Source: an uncultured Collinsella sp.
GTDB taxonomy: Bacteria > Actinomycetota > Coriobacteriia > Coriobacteriales > Coriobacteriaceae
DNA: 64,000 bases
Direction: 5' to 3'
NCBI GenBank assembly: GCA_900751755.1
Contig: CAADSP010000075.1
Span: 1-64,000, forward strand
Both the position numbers and the translations under genes were made by a program. Below are positions 1-8,081 of the stretch, in pieces (positions within the stretch are counted from its first letter, which is position 1; each line of letters begins with the position of its first letter). The notes under the pieces are model-generated. The model ran no database searches. It was not told the origin of the DNA and saw only the letters and a list, made by a program, of their open reading frames with translations.

Positions 1-54
1 AGCGCTTCCCTGACACGGAAGAGGTCAGAAGTTCAAATCTTCTAACGCCCACCA
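1..54 (+). tRNA. tRNA-Val (GAC), 3' part, cut by the window edge
   Basis: The sequence folds as the 3' half of a tRNA. There is a 5-bp anticodon stem (5-9 with 17-21) around a 7-base loop whose positions 34-36 read GAC, a short variable loop, and a 5-bp T stem (27-31 with 39-43) around a TTCAAAT loop. The 3' acceptor strand is 44-50, followed by discriminator A51 and an encoded CCA at 52-54. Anticodon GAC reads valine GUC/GUU codons. The 5' acceptor strand and D arm lie outside the window. Confidence 0.9.
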
Positions 55-416
55 AATGTTCGCAGCTCAGAGGCTATGTCCTCTGGGCTGTTTTGTTTTT
101 TGCCACCAAGCGCGCCGCCAAATAAGTCATCAAATATTGATCCAAGGTCCGTACGCGATGGTCTTTGTATCCCGTAGAGGTGCCGGCAGATTGCATGTGT
201 CCTGGCCCATCATGACCGCAACATGTTGGTCAAGGACAATCTTTTGGATTCTTTTGGCGCGAGCAGCTTGGTTTTGGTGCTATTTGGCGGCGGCACGGTT
301 GAGGGGGTTTCAAAACTGCTGTGCAGGTAGTTGGGTTGATAACGTTTTAGCAGTCTGCCAAGAGGCCTTCATTTATAATGCGTCTGCAAATTGACCAATT
401 GCTTTGACCTGCTGAA

Positions 417-432
417 ACACTATATGTTGTGT
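417..432 (+). promoter_or_regulatory. NrdR box 1 upstream of nrdD
   Basis: The 16-mer ACACTATATGTTGTGT differs at one position from the NrdR consensus acaCwAtATaTwgtgt. It lies directly before the -35 element at 433-438. NrdR is the ATP-cone repressor of ribonucleotide reductase genes, and its sites usually occur as helically phased pairs. Confidence 0.8.
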
Positions 433-462
433 TTGACCTAAAAAAAGAATACAGGATATAGA
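433..462 (+). promoter_or_regulatory. Probable nrdD promoter
   Basis: TTGACC at 433-438 (-35) and TATAGA at 457-462 (-10) are separated by 18 bp. The pair is sandwiched between the two NrdR boxes, so NrdR binding would block polymerase. Transcription would start near 469, leaving a leader of about 220 nt before nrdD. Confidence 0.6.
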
Positions 463-464
463 TG
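449..464 (+). promoter_or_regulatory. NrdR box 2 (weaker) overlapping the -10
   Basis: ATACAGGATATAGATG matches about 10 of 16 positions of the NrdR consensus. It starts exactly 32 bp after box 1, close to three helical turns, which is the expected phasing for cooperative NrdR binding. It covers the predicted -10 element. The phasing supports it more than its own sequence does. Confidence 0.6.
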
Positions 465-690
465 CCTCTTTGTCGTATGATAGATGGCGGACAGAGAACG
501 AGAACCTTATTCGCCCCATTATTTGGATGGATCTTTGAGCCCCTTGATTGGCTGCGAGGATTGTCCGCATGAGGGCCTATGGTTATCGAGAACACAGATT
601 GCGCGACGGCGCCGCAAGACAGGGTAAGCCCTGCCGGGCATCGTTTGGCTCTGAAGCGCAATGAGGCTACGATGCGAAAGAGGCAAGAGG
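465..690 (+). other. Long nrdD leader; 55-416 otherwise empty
   Basis: About 220 nt separate the predicted transcription start from the nrdD start. The leader holds a few short GC-rich inverted repeats near 620-645 but no riboswitch class that I can recognise. The stretch from 55 to 416, between the tRNA and the promoter, contains only chance reading frames without a ribosome site or family resemblance; TTGACC occurs there at 391 and 404. Confidence 0.4.
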
Positions 691-2913
691 ATGAAGATCA
701 TCAAGCGCAGCGGCACCGAGGTTACCTTTGACATCGATAAGATCGTCAATGCGATCCGCGCCGCAAACTTGGAGGTCGAGGAAGGCTCTCGCCTTACCGA
801 CCGCCAGGTGATCTATGCGGCACAAAACGTCGCCGAGGCATGTGAGAAGGCCGGCCACACCGTATCGGTCGAGGAGATCCAGGATCTGGTCGAGGACGAG
901 ATTATGCGTCTCGACTGCTACGAGGTCGCTCGCCACTACATCATCTACCGCTATGTTCAGAGCCTGAAGCGCCAAAAGAACACGACCGATGACAAGATTC
1001 TGTCGCTGATTGAGTGCAATAACGAAGAGGTCAAGCAGGAGAACTCCAACAAGAACCCGACTGTCAACTCCGTTCAGCGCGACTACATGGCCGGCGAGAT
1101 TTCCAAGGACCTGACGCAGCGCGTGCTGCTGCCCCAGGAGATCGTGGATGCCCACAACGAGGGCCTGATTCACTTCCACGATTCGGACTACTTCGCCCAG
1201 CACATGCATAACTGTGACCTGGTGAACCTGGAGGATATGCTCCAGAATGGCACCGTTATCTCGGGCACGCTGATCGAGAAGCCGCACAGCTTTTCGACTG
1301 CTTGCAATATCGCGACGCAGATCATCGCGCAGGTCGCCTCTTCCCAGTATGGCGGTCAGTCGATTTCGCTGACCCACCTGGCTCCGTTTGTCGAGGTGAG
1401 CCGTCAGAAGATTCGCGGCGAGGTTGCCCGCGAGCTCGAGGAGCTTGGCGTCTCTGCGTCTGCCGAGAAGGTCCGTGAGGTCGTTGAGGATCGTCTGCGT
1501 GACGAGATCCGTCGCGGCGTCCAGACGATTCAGTATCAGGTCGTGACCCTTATGACCACGAATGGCCAGGCGCCGTTCGTGACGGTCTTTATGTATCTCA
1601 ATGAGGCCCGTACGCCCCAGGAGAAGCACGACCTTGCCATGATTGTGGAGGAGACGCTTCGTCAGCGCTATGAGGGCGTTAAGAACGAGGCTGGCGTGTG
1701 GATCACTCCGGCGTTCCCCAAGCTTATCTATGTGCTCGAGGACGATAACGTTTACGAGGATTCCCCGTACTTCTACCTGACTCAGCTGGCTGCGAAGTGC
1801 ACCGCCAAGCGCATGGTGCCCGACTACATCTCTGAGAAGAAGATGCGTGAGCTCAAGCTGTCTAAGGGTGAGACCGCCGGCAACGGCGATTGCTACACCT
1901 GCATGGGTTGCCGCAGTTTCCTGACGCCCGATCGCTCGGGCAACGGTTTTAACAACGTTGCCAACGCGTTCAACTATGACCCGAGCAAGCCCAAGTACTA
2001 TGGCCGCTTTAACCAGGGTGTTGTGACCATTAACCTGCCCGATGTCGCGCTGAGCTCGCATCAGGACATGGACAAGTTCTGGAAGATCTTCGACGAGCGC
2101 CTTGAGCTGTGCCACCGTGCCCTGCTGTGCCGTCACGAGCGCCTGATGGGCACGCTTTCGGATGCCGCGCCGATTCTTTGGCAGTACGGCGCCCTGGCGC
2201 GCCTTAAGAAGGGCGAGACGATCGACAAGCTGCTCGTGGGCGGTTATTCCACCATTAGCCTGGGGTATGCCGGTCTGTATGAGTGCGTCAAGTACATGAC
2301 GGGCCACAGCCACACCGAGAAGGAAGGCACGCCGTTTGCCATGGCCGTCATGCAGCACATGAACGACAAATGCGCCGAGTGGAAGGCCGAAAGCGATATC
2401 GACTTCTCACTGTACGGCACCCCGCTTGAGTCGACGACCTACAAGTTCGCCAAGTGCCTGCAGCGTCGTTTTGGCATTATTCCGGGTGTGACGGACAAGG
2501 GCTACATTACCAACAGCTACCACGTCCATGTGTCCGAGGAGATTGATGCTTTCGATAAGCTCAAGTTTGAGGGCATGTTCCAGCAGCTTTCGCCGGGCGG
2601 TGCCATCTCCTACGTCGAGGTTCCTAACATGCAGGACAACCTTAAGGCTGTCATTCGCGTGATGCAGTACATCTACGACAACATCATGTATGCCGAGCTC
2701 AACACCAAGAGCGATTACTGCCAGGTGTGCGGCTATGACGGCGAGATCAAGATTGTCGAGGATGACGGCAAGCTGGTGTGGGAGTGCCCCAATTGCGGCA
2801 ATCGTGACCAGGAGAAGATGAACGTCGCTCGTCGTACGTGCGGCTACATCGGTACCCAGTTCTGGAACCAGGGCCGAACCGAGGAGATCCGCGACCGCGT
2901 GCTGCATCTCTAA
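691..2913 (+). CDS. nrdD: Anaerobic ribonucleoside-triphosphate reductase (class III)
   Basis: This is the 740-residue catalytic subunit of the oxygen-sensitive glycyl-radical reductase, which reduces NTPs to dNTPs in the cytoplasm. The N-terminal ~90 residues form an ATP-cone (MKIIKRSGTEVTFD onward). The catalytic barrel carries cysteines in GDCYTCMGC. A zinc ribbon (CQVC and CPNC) precedes the C-terminal glycyl-radical motif RRTCGYIG. The start at 691 is chosen because AAAGAGG lies eight bases upstream; the in-frame ATG at 661 has no ribosome site and adds ten non-conserved residues. It is expressed behind NrdR boxes and followed by its activase gene nrdG, but a 426-bp gap holding two inverted repeats separates them. 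The identification is secure. Confidence 0.97.
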   Translation: MKIIKRSGTEVTFDIDKIVNAIRAANLEVEEGSRLTDRQVIYAAQNVAEACEKAGHTVSVEEIQDLVEDEIMRLDCYEVARHYIIYRYVQSLKRQKNTTDDKILSLIECNNEEVKQENSNKNPTVNSVQRDYMAGEISKDLTQRVLLPQEIVDAHNEGLIHFHDSDYFAQHMHNCDLVNLEDMLQNGTVISGTLIEKPHSFSTACNIATQIIAQVASSQYGGQSISLTHLAPFVEVSRQKIRGEVARELEELGVSASAEKVREVVEDRLRDEIRRGVQTIQYQVVTLMTTNGQAPFVTVFMYLNEARTPQEKHDLAMIVEETLRQRYEGVKNEAGVWITPAFPKLIYVLEDDNVYEDSPYFYLTQLAAKCTAKRMVPDYISEKKMRELKLSKGETAGNGDCYTCMGCRSFLTPDRSGNGFNNVANAFNYDPSKPKYYGRFNQGVVTINLPDVALSSHQDMDKFWKIFDERLELCHRALLCRHERLMGTLSDAAPILWQYGALARLKKGETIDKLLVGGYSTISLGYAGLYECVKYMTGHSHTEKEGTPFAMAVMQHMNDKCAEWKAESDIDFSLYGTPLESTTYKFAKCLQRRFGIIPGVTDKGYITNSYHVHVSEEIDAFDKLKFEGMFQQLSPGGAISYVEVPNMQDNLKAVIRVMQYIYDNIMYAELNTKSDYCQVCGYDGEIKIVEDDGKLVWECPNCGNRDQEKMNVARRTCGYIGTQFWNQGRTEEIRDRVLHL

Positions 2914-2924
2914 TAACCATCCCA

Positions 2925-3062
2925 GGCCGCCCCGTAGCGAGGCCCCGGACCTTTACTCGCTATTTCGGACAGTCCTGGCTCACGACGGAGGCGCCACTGG
3001 CGCCTCCTGTTCGTGCGGAACTCATATCGAGCAAAGGTCCGGGGCCTCGCTACGGGGCGGCC
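2925..3062. repeat. Large palindromic element between nrdD and nrdG
   Basis: Arms at 2925-2959 and 3028-3062 are 35-bp inverted repeats with one mismatch. The 68-bp centre contains a second inverted repeat, GGAGGCGCC-ACT-GGCGCCTCC, flanked by CACGA/TCGTG. The whole 138 bp can fold into one long hairpin starting 11 bp after the nrdD stop. No T-run follows, so a simple terminator is unlikely; the size and GC-richness resemble a dispersed palindromic (REP/MITE-like) element. I see no second copy of this sequence in the window. Confidence 0.8.
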
Positions 3063-3240
3063 AAGTTGACGTAGCTGAGATGCGGCATGCGGTCTGCTCA
3101 CTCCTCGAAGTTCTTAGCGGAGATAATTCGAGCTGCAGCTGCGATTTACTTGCGATGGCGGTTGAGCCGCAACCCAGTTTTTATTAGATCTCGAACCCTA
3201 TACTCGATGTTCGCTTCGTTCATTGAGTTACCCTTTGCAT

Positions 3241-3324
3241 GAGGCCGGGGCATATCGTCCCGCCCGCAGTTTCGCAGGCCGCAGGCCGAGAATGTTTGAG
3301 GACGGGATGATATACCCCGGCCTC
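3241..3324. repeat. Inverted repeat just before the nrdG ribosome site
   Basis: The 22-bp arms 3241-3262 and 3303-3324 differ at two positions, so both arms could pair almost completely in RNA. The 40-base loop is GC-rich. The hairpin ends two to three bases before the nrdG Shine-Dalgarno (GGGAGAG, about 3327-3333), so it could influence translation or mRNA stability of nrdG. Function is inferred. Confidence 0.65.
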
Positions 3325-3339
3325 CCGGGAGAGTTACCT

Positions 3340-3921
3340 ATGAACTACGCGAACATTAAGTATTTCGACATTGCTGATGGGGAAGGTGTTCGTACTTCTC
3401 TGTTTGTGAGTGGGTGCCGTCGTGGGTGCAAGAATTGCTTTAACTCCGTCGCGTGGGACTTTGCCGCGGGTGAACCGTTCGACCGTGCCGTCGAGGACAA
3501 GATTATCGACAGTCTTGACCATCCCTTTATTGATGGCCTGACGATTCTGGGTGGCGAGCCCATGGAACCCGAGAATCAGGCGGGTCTCGTTGACTTTATC
3601 GAACGCGTGCGTGCGGCCTATCCTGTGGAGTCGGGGAAGACCATTTGGTGCTTTACCGGCGACGTGCTCGAGGAACTTATGCCGGGCGGCCGTCATCATA
3701 CCGAGGTGACGGACCGTATCCTTGCCTGCCTCGATATGTTGGTGGACGGCCCGTTCGTTCAAGACCTGTACGATATCTCCTTGCGTTTTAGGGGTTCGAG
3801 TAATCAGCGGGTGATCGACATGAACGCCACGCGCACTCGTGCCGCGCGCGAGGGCGTTTCGCTTTGCGACGCTGTGGAGCTTTGGCGGGACGATCCGGTC
3901 TATTCGACCCATACTATGTAG
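3340..3921 (+). CDS. nrdG: Anaerobic ribonucleotide reductase activating protein
   Basis: This 193-residue radical-SAM enzyme generates the glycyl radical on NrdD using S-adenosylmethionine and a [4Fe-4S] cluster. The cluster motif CRRGCKNC (CxxxCxxC) is at about residues 26-33, followed by the SAM-binding GGE in LGGEP. The start at 3340 (MNYANIKYFD) is set by GGGAGAG seven bases upstream and by alignment with the usual NrdG N-terminus; an upstream in-frame extension to 3223 would be encoded by the inverted repeat and is rejected. It follows nrdD on the same strand, so co-regulation by NrdR is plausible although the intervening palindromes may uncouple the two. Confidence 0.95.
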   Translation: MNYANIKYFDIADGEGVRTSLFVSGCRRGCKNCFNSVAWDFAAGEPFDRAVEDKIIDSLDHPFIDGLTILGGEPMEPENQAGLVDFIERVRAAYPVESGKTIWCFTGDVLEELMPGGRHHTEVTDRILACLDMLVDGPFVQDLYDISLRFRGSSNQRVIDMNATRTRAAREGVSLCDAVELWRDDPVYSTHTM

Positions 3922-3987
3922 CTTGTGGCCGATGCCGGAGGGCGTGGTACCATAGCGCGAACGCAAAATCGGAAGAGTGAGGCCTAG

Positions 3988-4545
3988 ATGGTCGATCAGG
4001 AAAAAGTTGAGACCGCCATAAAGCTGTTGCTTGAGGGCATAGGCGAGGACCCAACTCGTGAGGGCCTGCTGGAGACGCCGGCACGCGTCGCCCGTATGTA
4101 TGGCGAGATTGCCGGCGGCATGGACCAGAGCGCTGAGGAGCACCTGTCCAAAACTTTTGCCGTCGCTTCGAACGATTTAGTTATCGAGCGCGACATCACG
4201 TTTTACTCGCTGTGCGAGCACCATCTGCTGCCGTTTTATGGCAAGGCTGCGATCGGCTATATCCCTAACGGCCGCGTGGCGGGTCTGTCTAAGCTTGCTC
4301 GCACGGTTGAGGTCTATGCCCGTCGTCTGCAGCTGCAGGAGCAGCTGTGTACACAGGTTGCCGATGCCCTCATGGAATATCTTGCCCCCCAAGGAGCGAT
4401 TGTGCTGATGGAAGCCGAGCATATGTGCATGACCATGCGCGGCGTGCAAAAGCCCGGTACCAAGACCGTAACGCTTGCTCGTCGCGGTGTCTTTGAGACC
4501 GATCCGTCGCTCGAGGAGCGATTCTTTAGGATGCTGGGCCGCTAA
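3988..4545 (+). CDS. folE: GTP cyclohydrolase I
   Basis: FolE converts GTP to 7,8-dihydroneopterin triphosphate, the first step of folate synthesis, as a cytoplasmic zinc enzyme. The 185-residue protein has the family N-terminus ([19 protein letters not shown]), the zinc/catalytic [10 protein letters not shown] motif near residue 72 and the third zinc cysteine in MCMTMRGV. The length is normal. It starts an apparent folate cluster: the next gene begins two bases after its stop, and folB follows. A short upstream gap after nrdG contains no obvious terminator. Confidence 0.96.
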   Translation: MVDQEKVETAIKLLLEGIGEDPTREGLLETPARVARMYGEIAGGMDQSAEEHLSKTFAVASNDLVIERDITFYSLCEHHLLPFYGKAAIGYIPNGRVAGLSKLARTVEVYARRLQLQEQLCTQVADALMEYLAPQGAIVLMEAEHMCMTMRGVQKPGTKTVTLARRGVFETDPSLEERFFRMLGR

Positions 4546-4547
4546 CC

Positions 4548-5129
4548 ATGAGAGTCGTCAACGACTTTGCATCGAAGACCGATGAAGGAACGTCGCGTCG
4601 CGGCTTTATGGCTTCGGGCCTGACTCCCTTTGGTGCCATGCCTCGCATTGATTACATCTGTGCCAACGGACTGTTCCGGCAGCATCTGGGAAACATTGCG
4701 CAGTTGGAATCGGGGCGCATCTTTTGCCGCCACGGTATCGACCATCTGCTGGATGTCGCCCGTATTATGTGGATCAAGAATCTCGAGGAAGAGCTCAAAT
4801 TTGACCGCGAGGTCATCTATGCCACGGCACTTCTTCACGATATCGGCAAAGATGAACAGTATGAATCGGGTATATCCCATGATGTTGCAAGCGAACGCGT
4901 CGCCGATGCGATTCTCGGCGGCATGCCCGATGACGTGGCGTTTGAGCCGGCAGATGCCGCAGCCATTAAGACGGCCATCCTGGGCCATCGAAAGCTGCGC
5001 GTGAACAGTCAACCGCTCGAGCGTCTGCTCTATGCGGCCGACAAGGCCTCGCGAGCCTGCTTTGCATGCCCCGCGCGCAATGCTTGCAACTGGAGCGATG
5101 ATAAAAAGAACCTGTCGATTCGCGTGTAG
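4548..5129 (+). CDS. HD-domain phosphohydrolase in the folate cluster
   Basis: The protein has 193 residues with an HD metal-dependent phosphohydrolase fold: RHGIDHLLDVARI supplies the first histidine and LLHDIGK the HD doublet, with further His/Asp residues downstream. Its substrate is not evident. The position two bases after folE and before folB suggests a role in pterin synthesis, perhaps removing phosphate from dihydroneopterin triphosphate, or in nucleotide housekeeping. No clear ribosome site of its own is seen; translation is probably coupled to folE. The C-terminal region is Cys-rich (CFACPARNAC), which might bind a metal. Start uncertain; an internal ATG at residue 23 is possible. 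Confidence 0.75.
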   Translation: MRVVNDFASKTDEGTSRRGFMASGLTPFGAMPRIDYICANGLFRQHLGNIAQLESGRIFCRHGIDHLLDVARIMWIKNLEEELKFDREVIYATALLHDIGKDEQYESGISHDVASERVADAILGGMPDDVAFEPADAAAIKTAILGHRKLRVNSQPLERLLYAADKASRACFACPARNACNWSDDKKNLSIRV

Positions 5130-5172
5130 TTAGTTTGCGCGGTCGGGGTTCTAAACGAAGGAGACGATCGCG

Positions 5173-5658
5173 ATGAGCAACAAGAAACTGCCCGAGAATG
5201 CAACCAAGACTGAAGGCGCCGAGCTCGCCCGCCGTGGAAGGGGCGAAATATCCACCGCAACGGCGGTGCCCCACGTGAGCTATGACGATCTGCGCCATGC
5301 CGACCGCATTACTATCGACGGTCTCGAGGTCTTTGCCAATCACGGCGTGTATCCCGAAGAGAACGCGCTGGGCCAGAAGTTCATCGTGTCCTTGGTGCTC
5401 TATGCCGACCTGCGTGCAGCGGGGGAGCACGATAACCTGGACGCCTCGATTGACTACGGCTCGGTGTGCCACGATGTCGATGGCTATCTGCGCGAGCATA
5501 CGTTTAAGCTCATCGAGGCTGCAGCCGAGGGTGTGGCCCAGATGCTGCTACGTCGTTATCCCTTGCTGCTTGGTGTGCGCATAAAGCTCGATAAGCCGTG
5601 GGCGCCCGTCGGTCTTCCCTTGACAAGCTGCGGTGTCGAGATCGAGCGCGTGCGCTAA
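5173..5658 (+). CDS. folB: Dihydroneopterin aldolase
   Basis: FolB splits 7,8-dihydroneopterin into hydroxymethyl-dihydropterin and glycolaldehyde. The core starts near residue 45 (DRITIDGLEVFANHGVYPEE) and includes the typical LGQKFIV segment and the C-terminal IKLDKPWAPVG with the conserved lysine. At 161 residues it is about 40 longer than most FolB proteins; the extra N-terminus is polar and probably disordered. The start follows GAAGGAG. It closes the folE-HD-folB cluster; folP and folK are not in this window, so later steps are encoded elsewhere. Confidence 0.9.
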   Translation: MSNKKLPENATKTEGAELARRGRGEISTATAVPHVSYDDLRHADRITIDGLEVFANHGVYPEENALGQKFIVSLVLYADLRAAGEHDNLDASIDYGSVCHDVDGYLREHTFKLIEAAAEGVAQMLLRRYPLLLGVRIKLDKPWAPVGLPLTSCGVEIERVR

Positions 5659-5664
5659 CCGGTT

Positions 5665-6441
5665 CTAATACGTCTCTATGGGTGGCTGCTTGAGCCGCTG
5701 CGACAGCGCTCTATTGTTGGGGCAGTACGTGTCGAGCAGGGCGTGAAACCGCTGATTGTGGCTTGGCTCGAGCAAGTGGACGAGCTCGTGGGCGACAACC
5801 ATGTCGAGGCATTCGACGGGGTAGCCGGCAAGTTCTCGTGCGATGCGAATGGCGCCGGATTTGGGCGTGCACGAGCCCCAACGCGTTTTCATGCTGCGTA
5901 CGGAAACGCGGGAAACGGAGACGCCCATTGCGATTTCGTACGCGTGCAAAATATCGCGCAGCGCCGATGTGACCTCGGACGTATAGAGCTGGTCGATGTG
6001 GGCTTGGAGCTCGTCGGACGTTAGACCGTCGAGGATTGCGAGCCGCTTGGCCTGTGGGCCTCCGTTCGATTCGTCGGTACCCATAAAACTTGCGAAGGTG
6101 GCCTGTTTGGGTCGCGGTGCGGGTGACGCAAAGTTGTGATCGAGTGCGTCCTGTACCGTGATGGGCATGCCCCAAAGCGCAATGATGGACGAGGGGCTGA
6201 GTGGCTCTCGTGACGTTGCCTGACGTTGCTCACGCTGGGCAAGTCGGCCGATAATCCAGGCGTTGTTGCGCTTCACAAACGCTTCGATACGCTCGCGGCT
6301 GGCGCCGAGCGGTGCGCTGGCGTGGACCTCACCGCTCGATGTGACGCGCAGGTTGAAGTTCTTGACGCGCTTTTTGGTAACGACGACGGGGATGGGCATC
6401 CCATCCGGTCGGGGTAGGAAAATCGCAAATTGCTGCGTCAA
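5665..6441 (-). CDS. YgjP-type (DUF45) zinc metallopeptidase
   Basis: The 258-residue cytoplasmic protein ends in a YgjP/DUF45 metallopeptidase domain. Its zinc motif HELVH lies in VVAHELVHLLEPSHNQRFH, followed by the family's later His and the TYCPN segment; KTRWGSC upstream is also characteristic. The N-terminal part has the usual predicted beta-rich region (KKRVKNFNLRV). It starts with TTG, supported by AAGGATAACT just upstream. The gene is convergent with folB, stop codons only a few bases apart. The physiological substrate of this family is not established. Confidence 0.88.
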   Translation of the reverse strand: MTQQFAIFLPRPDGMPIPVVVTKKRVKNFNLRVTSSGEVHASAPLGASRERIEAFVKRNNAWIIGRLAQREQRQATSREPLSPSSIIALWGMPITVQDALDHNFASPAPRPKQATFASFMGTDESNGGPQAKRLAILDGLTSDELQAHIDQLYTSEVTSALRDILHAYEIAMGVSVSRVSVRSMKTRWGSCTPKSGAIRIARELAGYPVECLDMVVAHELVHLLEPSHNQRFHALLDTYCPNNRALSQRLKQPPIETY

Positions 6442-6464
6442 AAGTTATCCTTCAGATTGGGGAC

Positions 6465-6498
6465 GGGCCGGCATTTCGACCGTTCGGTATGCCGGCCC
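6465..6498 (-). terminator. Hairpin terminator after the M19 dipeptidase
   Basis: GGGCCGGCAT (6465-6474) pairs perfectly with ATGCCGGCCC (6489-6498) around a 14-base loop. It lies between the dipeptidase stop (6516) and the next minus-strand gene. No strong U-run follows on the minus strand, so efficiency is uncertain. Confidence 0.55.
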
Positions 6499-6515
6499 GC
6501 TCAAGGGATGTGAAA

Positions 6516-7529
6516 TTAATAACGCTCGAAGAAGGCAAGGGCGTTATCGCTGCAGAGCTTCTGCATCACGGTCTTGCCAAAGTGCTTGGAGAGCATGTTC
6601 TGGAATTCGGGCATCTTGCTGGCATCGGAGAGGAAAGCGGGCACCTTGGCGCCGTCCCAGTCGCCGCCGAGTGCGATGACATCTTCGCCGCCCAGGTCGA
6701 GCCAGTGCTCGATATGTGCCGCTAGCTGGTCGAAGGTGACGTCTGCGGTGGTCTTGTCGGTCGCATCGTTGGATAGGAACTCGCTGCAGTAGTTGAGGCC
6801 GACGATGCCGCCCATGTCGCGAATGGTGCGGAACTGGTCGTCGGTGAGGTTGCGCTTGACGCCGCAAACCGCACGGGAGTTGGAGTGGCTGGCGACGAAG
6901 GGGCGCGTGGCGTGGGCGACAACCTCGTCAAAGCACTCGTCGTTGAGGTGGGAGACGTCGAGCACCATGCCGACGTGTTCCATCTGCGTAAGCGCCTCGA
7001 TGCCGGCGGCGGTGAGGCCGGCGTGGGTGTCGTGGCCGCTCGCGAGCGGTCCCTGCGCGTTCCAGCTGAGCGATGACATGAGAACGCCCAGGCTCTTGAG
7101 CACCTCGATCAGCGCGGGGTCCTCGGCAAAGAACGTGGCGTTTTCGATGGTGTGGATGCAGGCAACCTTGCCGTCCTTGAGTGCAGGGCGAATGTCAGCG
7201 GCGCTGCGCACGTTGACCATGCGGTCGTGGTTGAGCATGGCCTGGCCGCTCATGTGCGCCATGATCTGCGCCTGGAAGCGCGCGGCGTGGGCGGTGGGAA
7301 TCTCGCCGGGGACAAACGTGGCGAAGCACTGTGCCCACGGCGTGTTGCCGATCTTTGCGAGCGAGATGGCGCAGGCGTTGCCCTCGATGAGGTCGAAATC
7401 CTGCGGATGCGTCTCGTCGCCGGGGAAATAGCCGTCGGTGCCGGCGGCAAAGCGCAGGTCGAGATCGAGCGTGGCCCAGCCGATGCGGTCGGCGGTGTCG
7501 CAGTGTAGGTCAAATACGGGATATGCCAT
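6516..7529 (-). CDS. M19 (renal dipeptidase-like) membrane-type dipeptidase
   Basis: The protein of 337 residues belongs to the binuclear zinc peptidase M19 family, which hydrolyses dipeptides. Metal ligands are visible in DLHCDT (residues ~7-12) and in MVLDVSHLND and ASHSNSR further on; IALGGDWDG is a typical late motif. There is no signal peptide, so it is probably cytoplasmic. The start at 7529 follows CCGGAGGAACC; an in-frame ATG ten codons upstream lacks a ribosome site. It stands alone on the minus strand, divergent from the FKBP gene. Confidence 0.92.
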   Translation of the reverse strand: MAYPVFDLHCDTADRIGWATLDLDLRFAAGTDGYFPGDETHPQDFDLIEGNACAISLAKIGNTPWAQCFATFVPGEIPTAHAARFQAQIMAHMSGQAMLNHDRMVNVRSAADIRPALKDGKVACIHTIENATFFAEDPALIEVLKSLGVLMSSLSWNAQGPLASGHDTHAGLTAAGIEALTQMEHVGMVLDVSHLNDECFDEVVAHATRPFVASHSNSRAVCGVKRNLTDDQFRTIRDMGGIVGLNYCSEFLSNDATDKTTADVTFDQLAAHIEHWLDLGGEDVIALGGDWDGAKVPAFLSDASKMPEFQNMLSKHFGKTVMQKLCSDNALAFFERY

Positions 7530-7649
7530 GGTTCCTCCGGTTGCAGCGTTTCTTTGCAAACTGTCATTGAATTGTATGACTAGGGTATAGTTAGCGCCAT
7601 ATGTTCACGGCGGCCCGCGTTGTGCGCCGCCCTTATCACGGAGGTTACC

Positions 7650-8078
7650 ATGTCCAACCAGGGCAAGAAGGTCAAGACCCATTATCGCGGCACGCTCGAT
7701 GACGGCACGCAGTTCGATAGCTCCTACGATCGCGGCGAGCCGCTGGAGTTCACCTGCGGCGCCGGCCAGATGATCAAGGGCTTCGACGCCGCTGTTGTCG
7801 ACATGCAGGTGGGCGAGAAGAAGACCGTGCACATTCCTGCTGCCGATGCCTACGGCGAGCACAATCCCGATATGGTTATTACCTTCCCGGCCGAACAGGT
7901 TCCCAATATCGAGCAGATCGAGAAGGGCATGAAGCTCTTCCTGTCCACTCCGAGCGGCATGCCTGTCCCCGCCGTGGTCATCGATGTGACGCCCGAGGCC
8001 GTGACGCTCGATGCCAACCACGAGCTCGCCGGCAAGGACCTCAACTTTGATATCGAGCTCGTCGAGGTCGAGGACTAG
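7650..8078 (+). CDS. FKBP-type peptidyl-prolyl isomerase, SlyD-like
   Basis: The 142-residue protein has the SlyD architecture: a split FKBP domain (KVKTHYRGTLDDGTQFDSS ... GKDLNFDIELVEV) with an inserted IF chaperone flap (roughly residues 70-120). SlyD-type proteins accelerate proline isomerisation, chaperone folding, and in several bacteria deliver nickel to hydrogenase or urease. The His/Cys-rich nickel-binding tail of E. coli SlyD is absent: the protein ends at VEVED. The start at 7650 follows CACGGAGG. Three bases separate its stop from the start of a UreE-like nickel chaperone gene, which makes a metal-related role attractive but unproven. Confidence 0.9.
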   Translation: MSNQGKKVKTHYRGTLDDGTQFDSSYDRGEPLEFTCGAGQMIKGFDAAVVDMQVGEKKTVHIPAADAYGEHNPDMVITFPAEQVPNIEQIEKGMKLFLSTPSGMPVPAVVIDVTPEAVTLDANHELAGKDLNFDIELVEVED

Positions 8079-8081
8079 AGT

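Noticed and set aside
56..394. 112-codon frame after the tRNA
   Set aside because: No ribosome site, low-complexity composition and no resemblance to a known protein; treated as non-coding.
667..2358. Long open frame on the minus strand opposite nrdD
   Set aside because: It is the reverse-frame shadow of a strongly biased GC-rich gene; no ribosome site or recognisable family.
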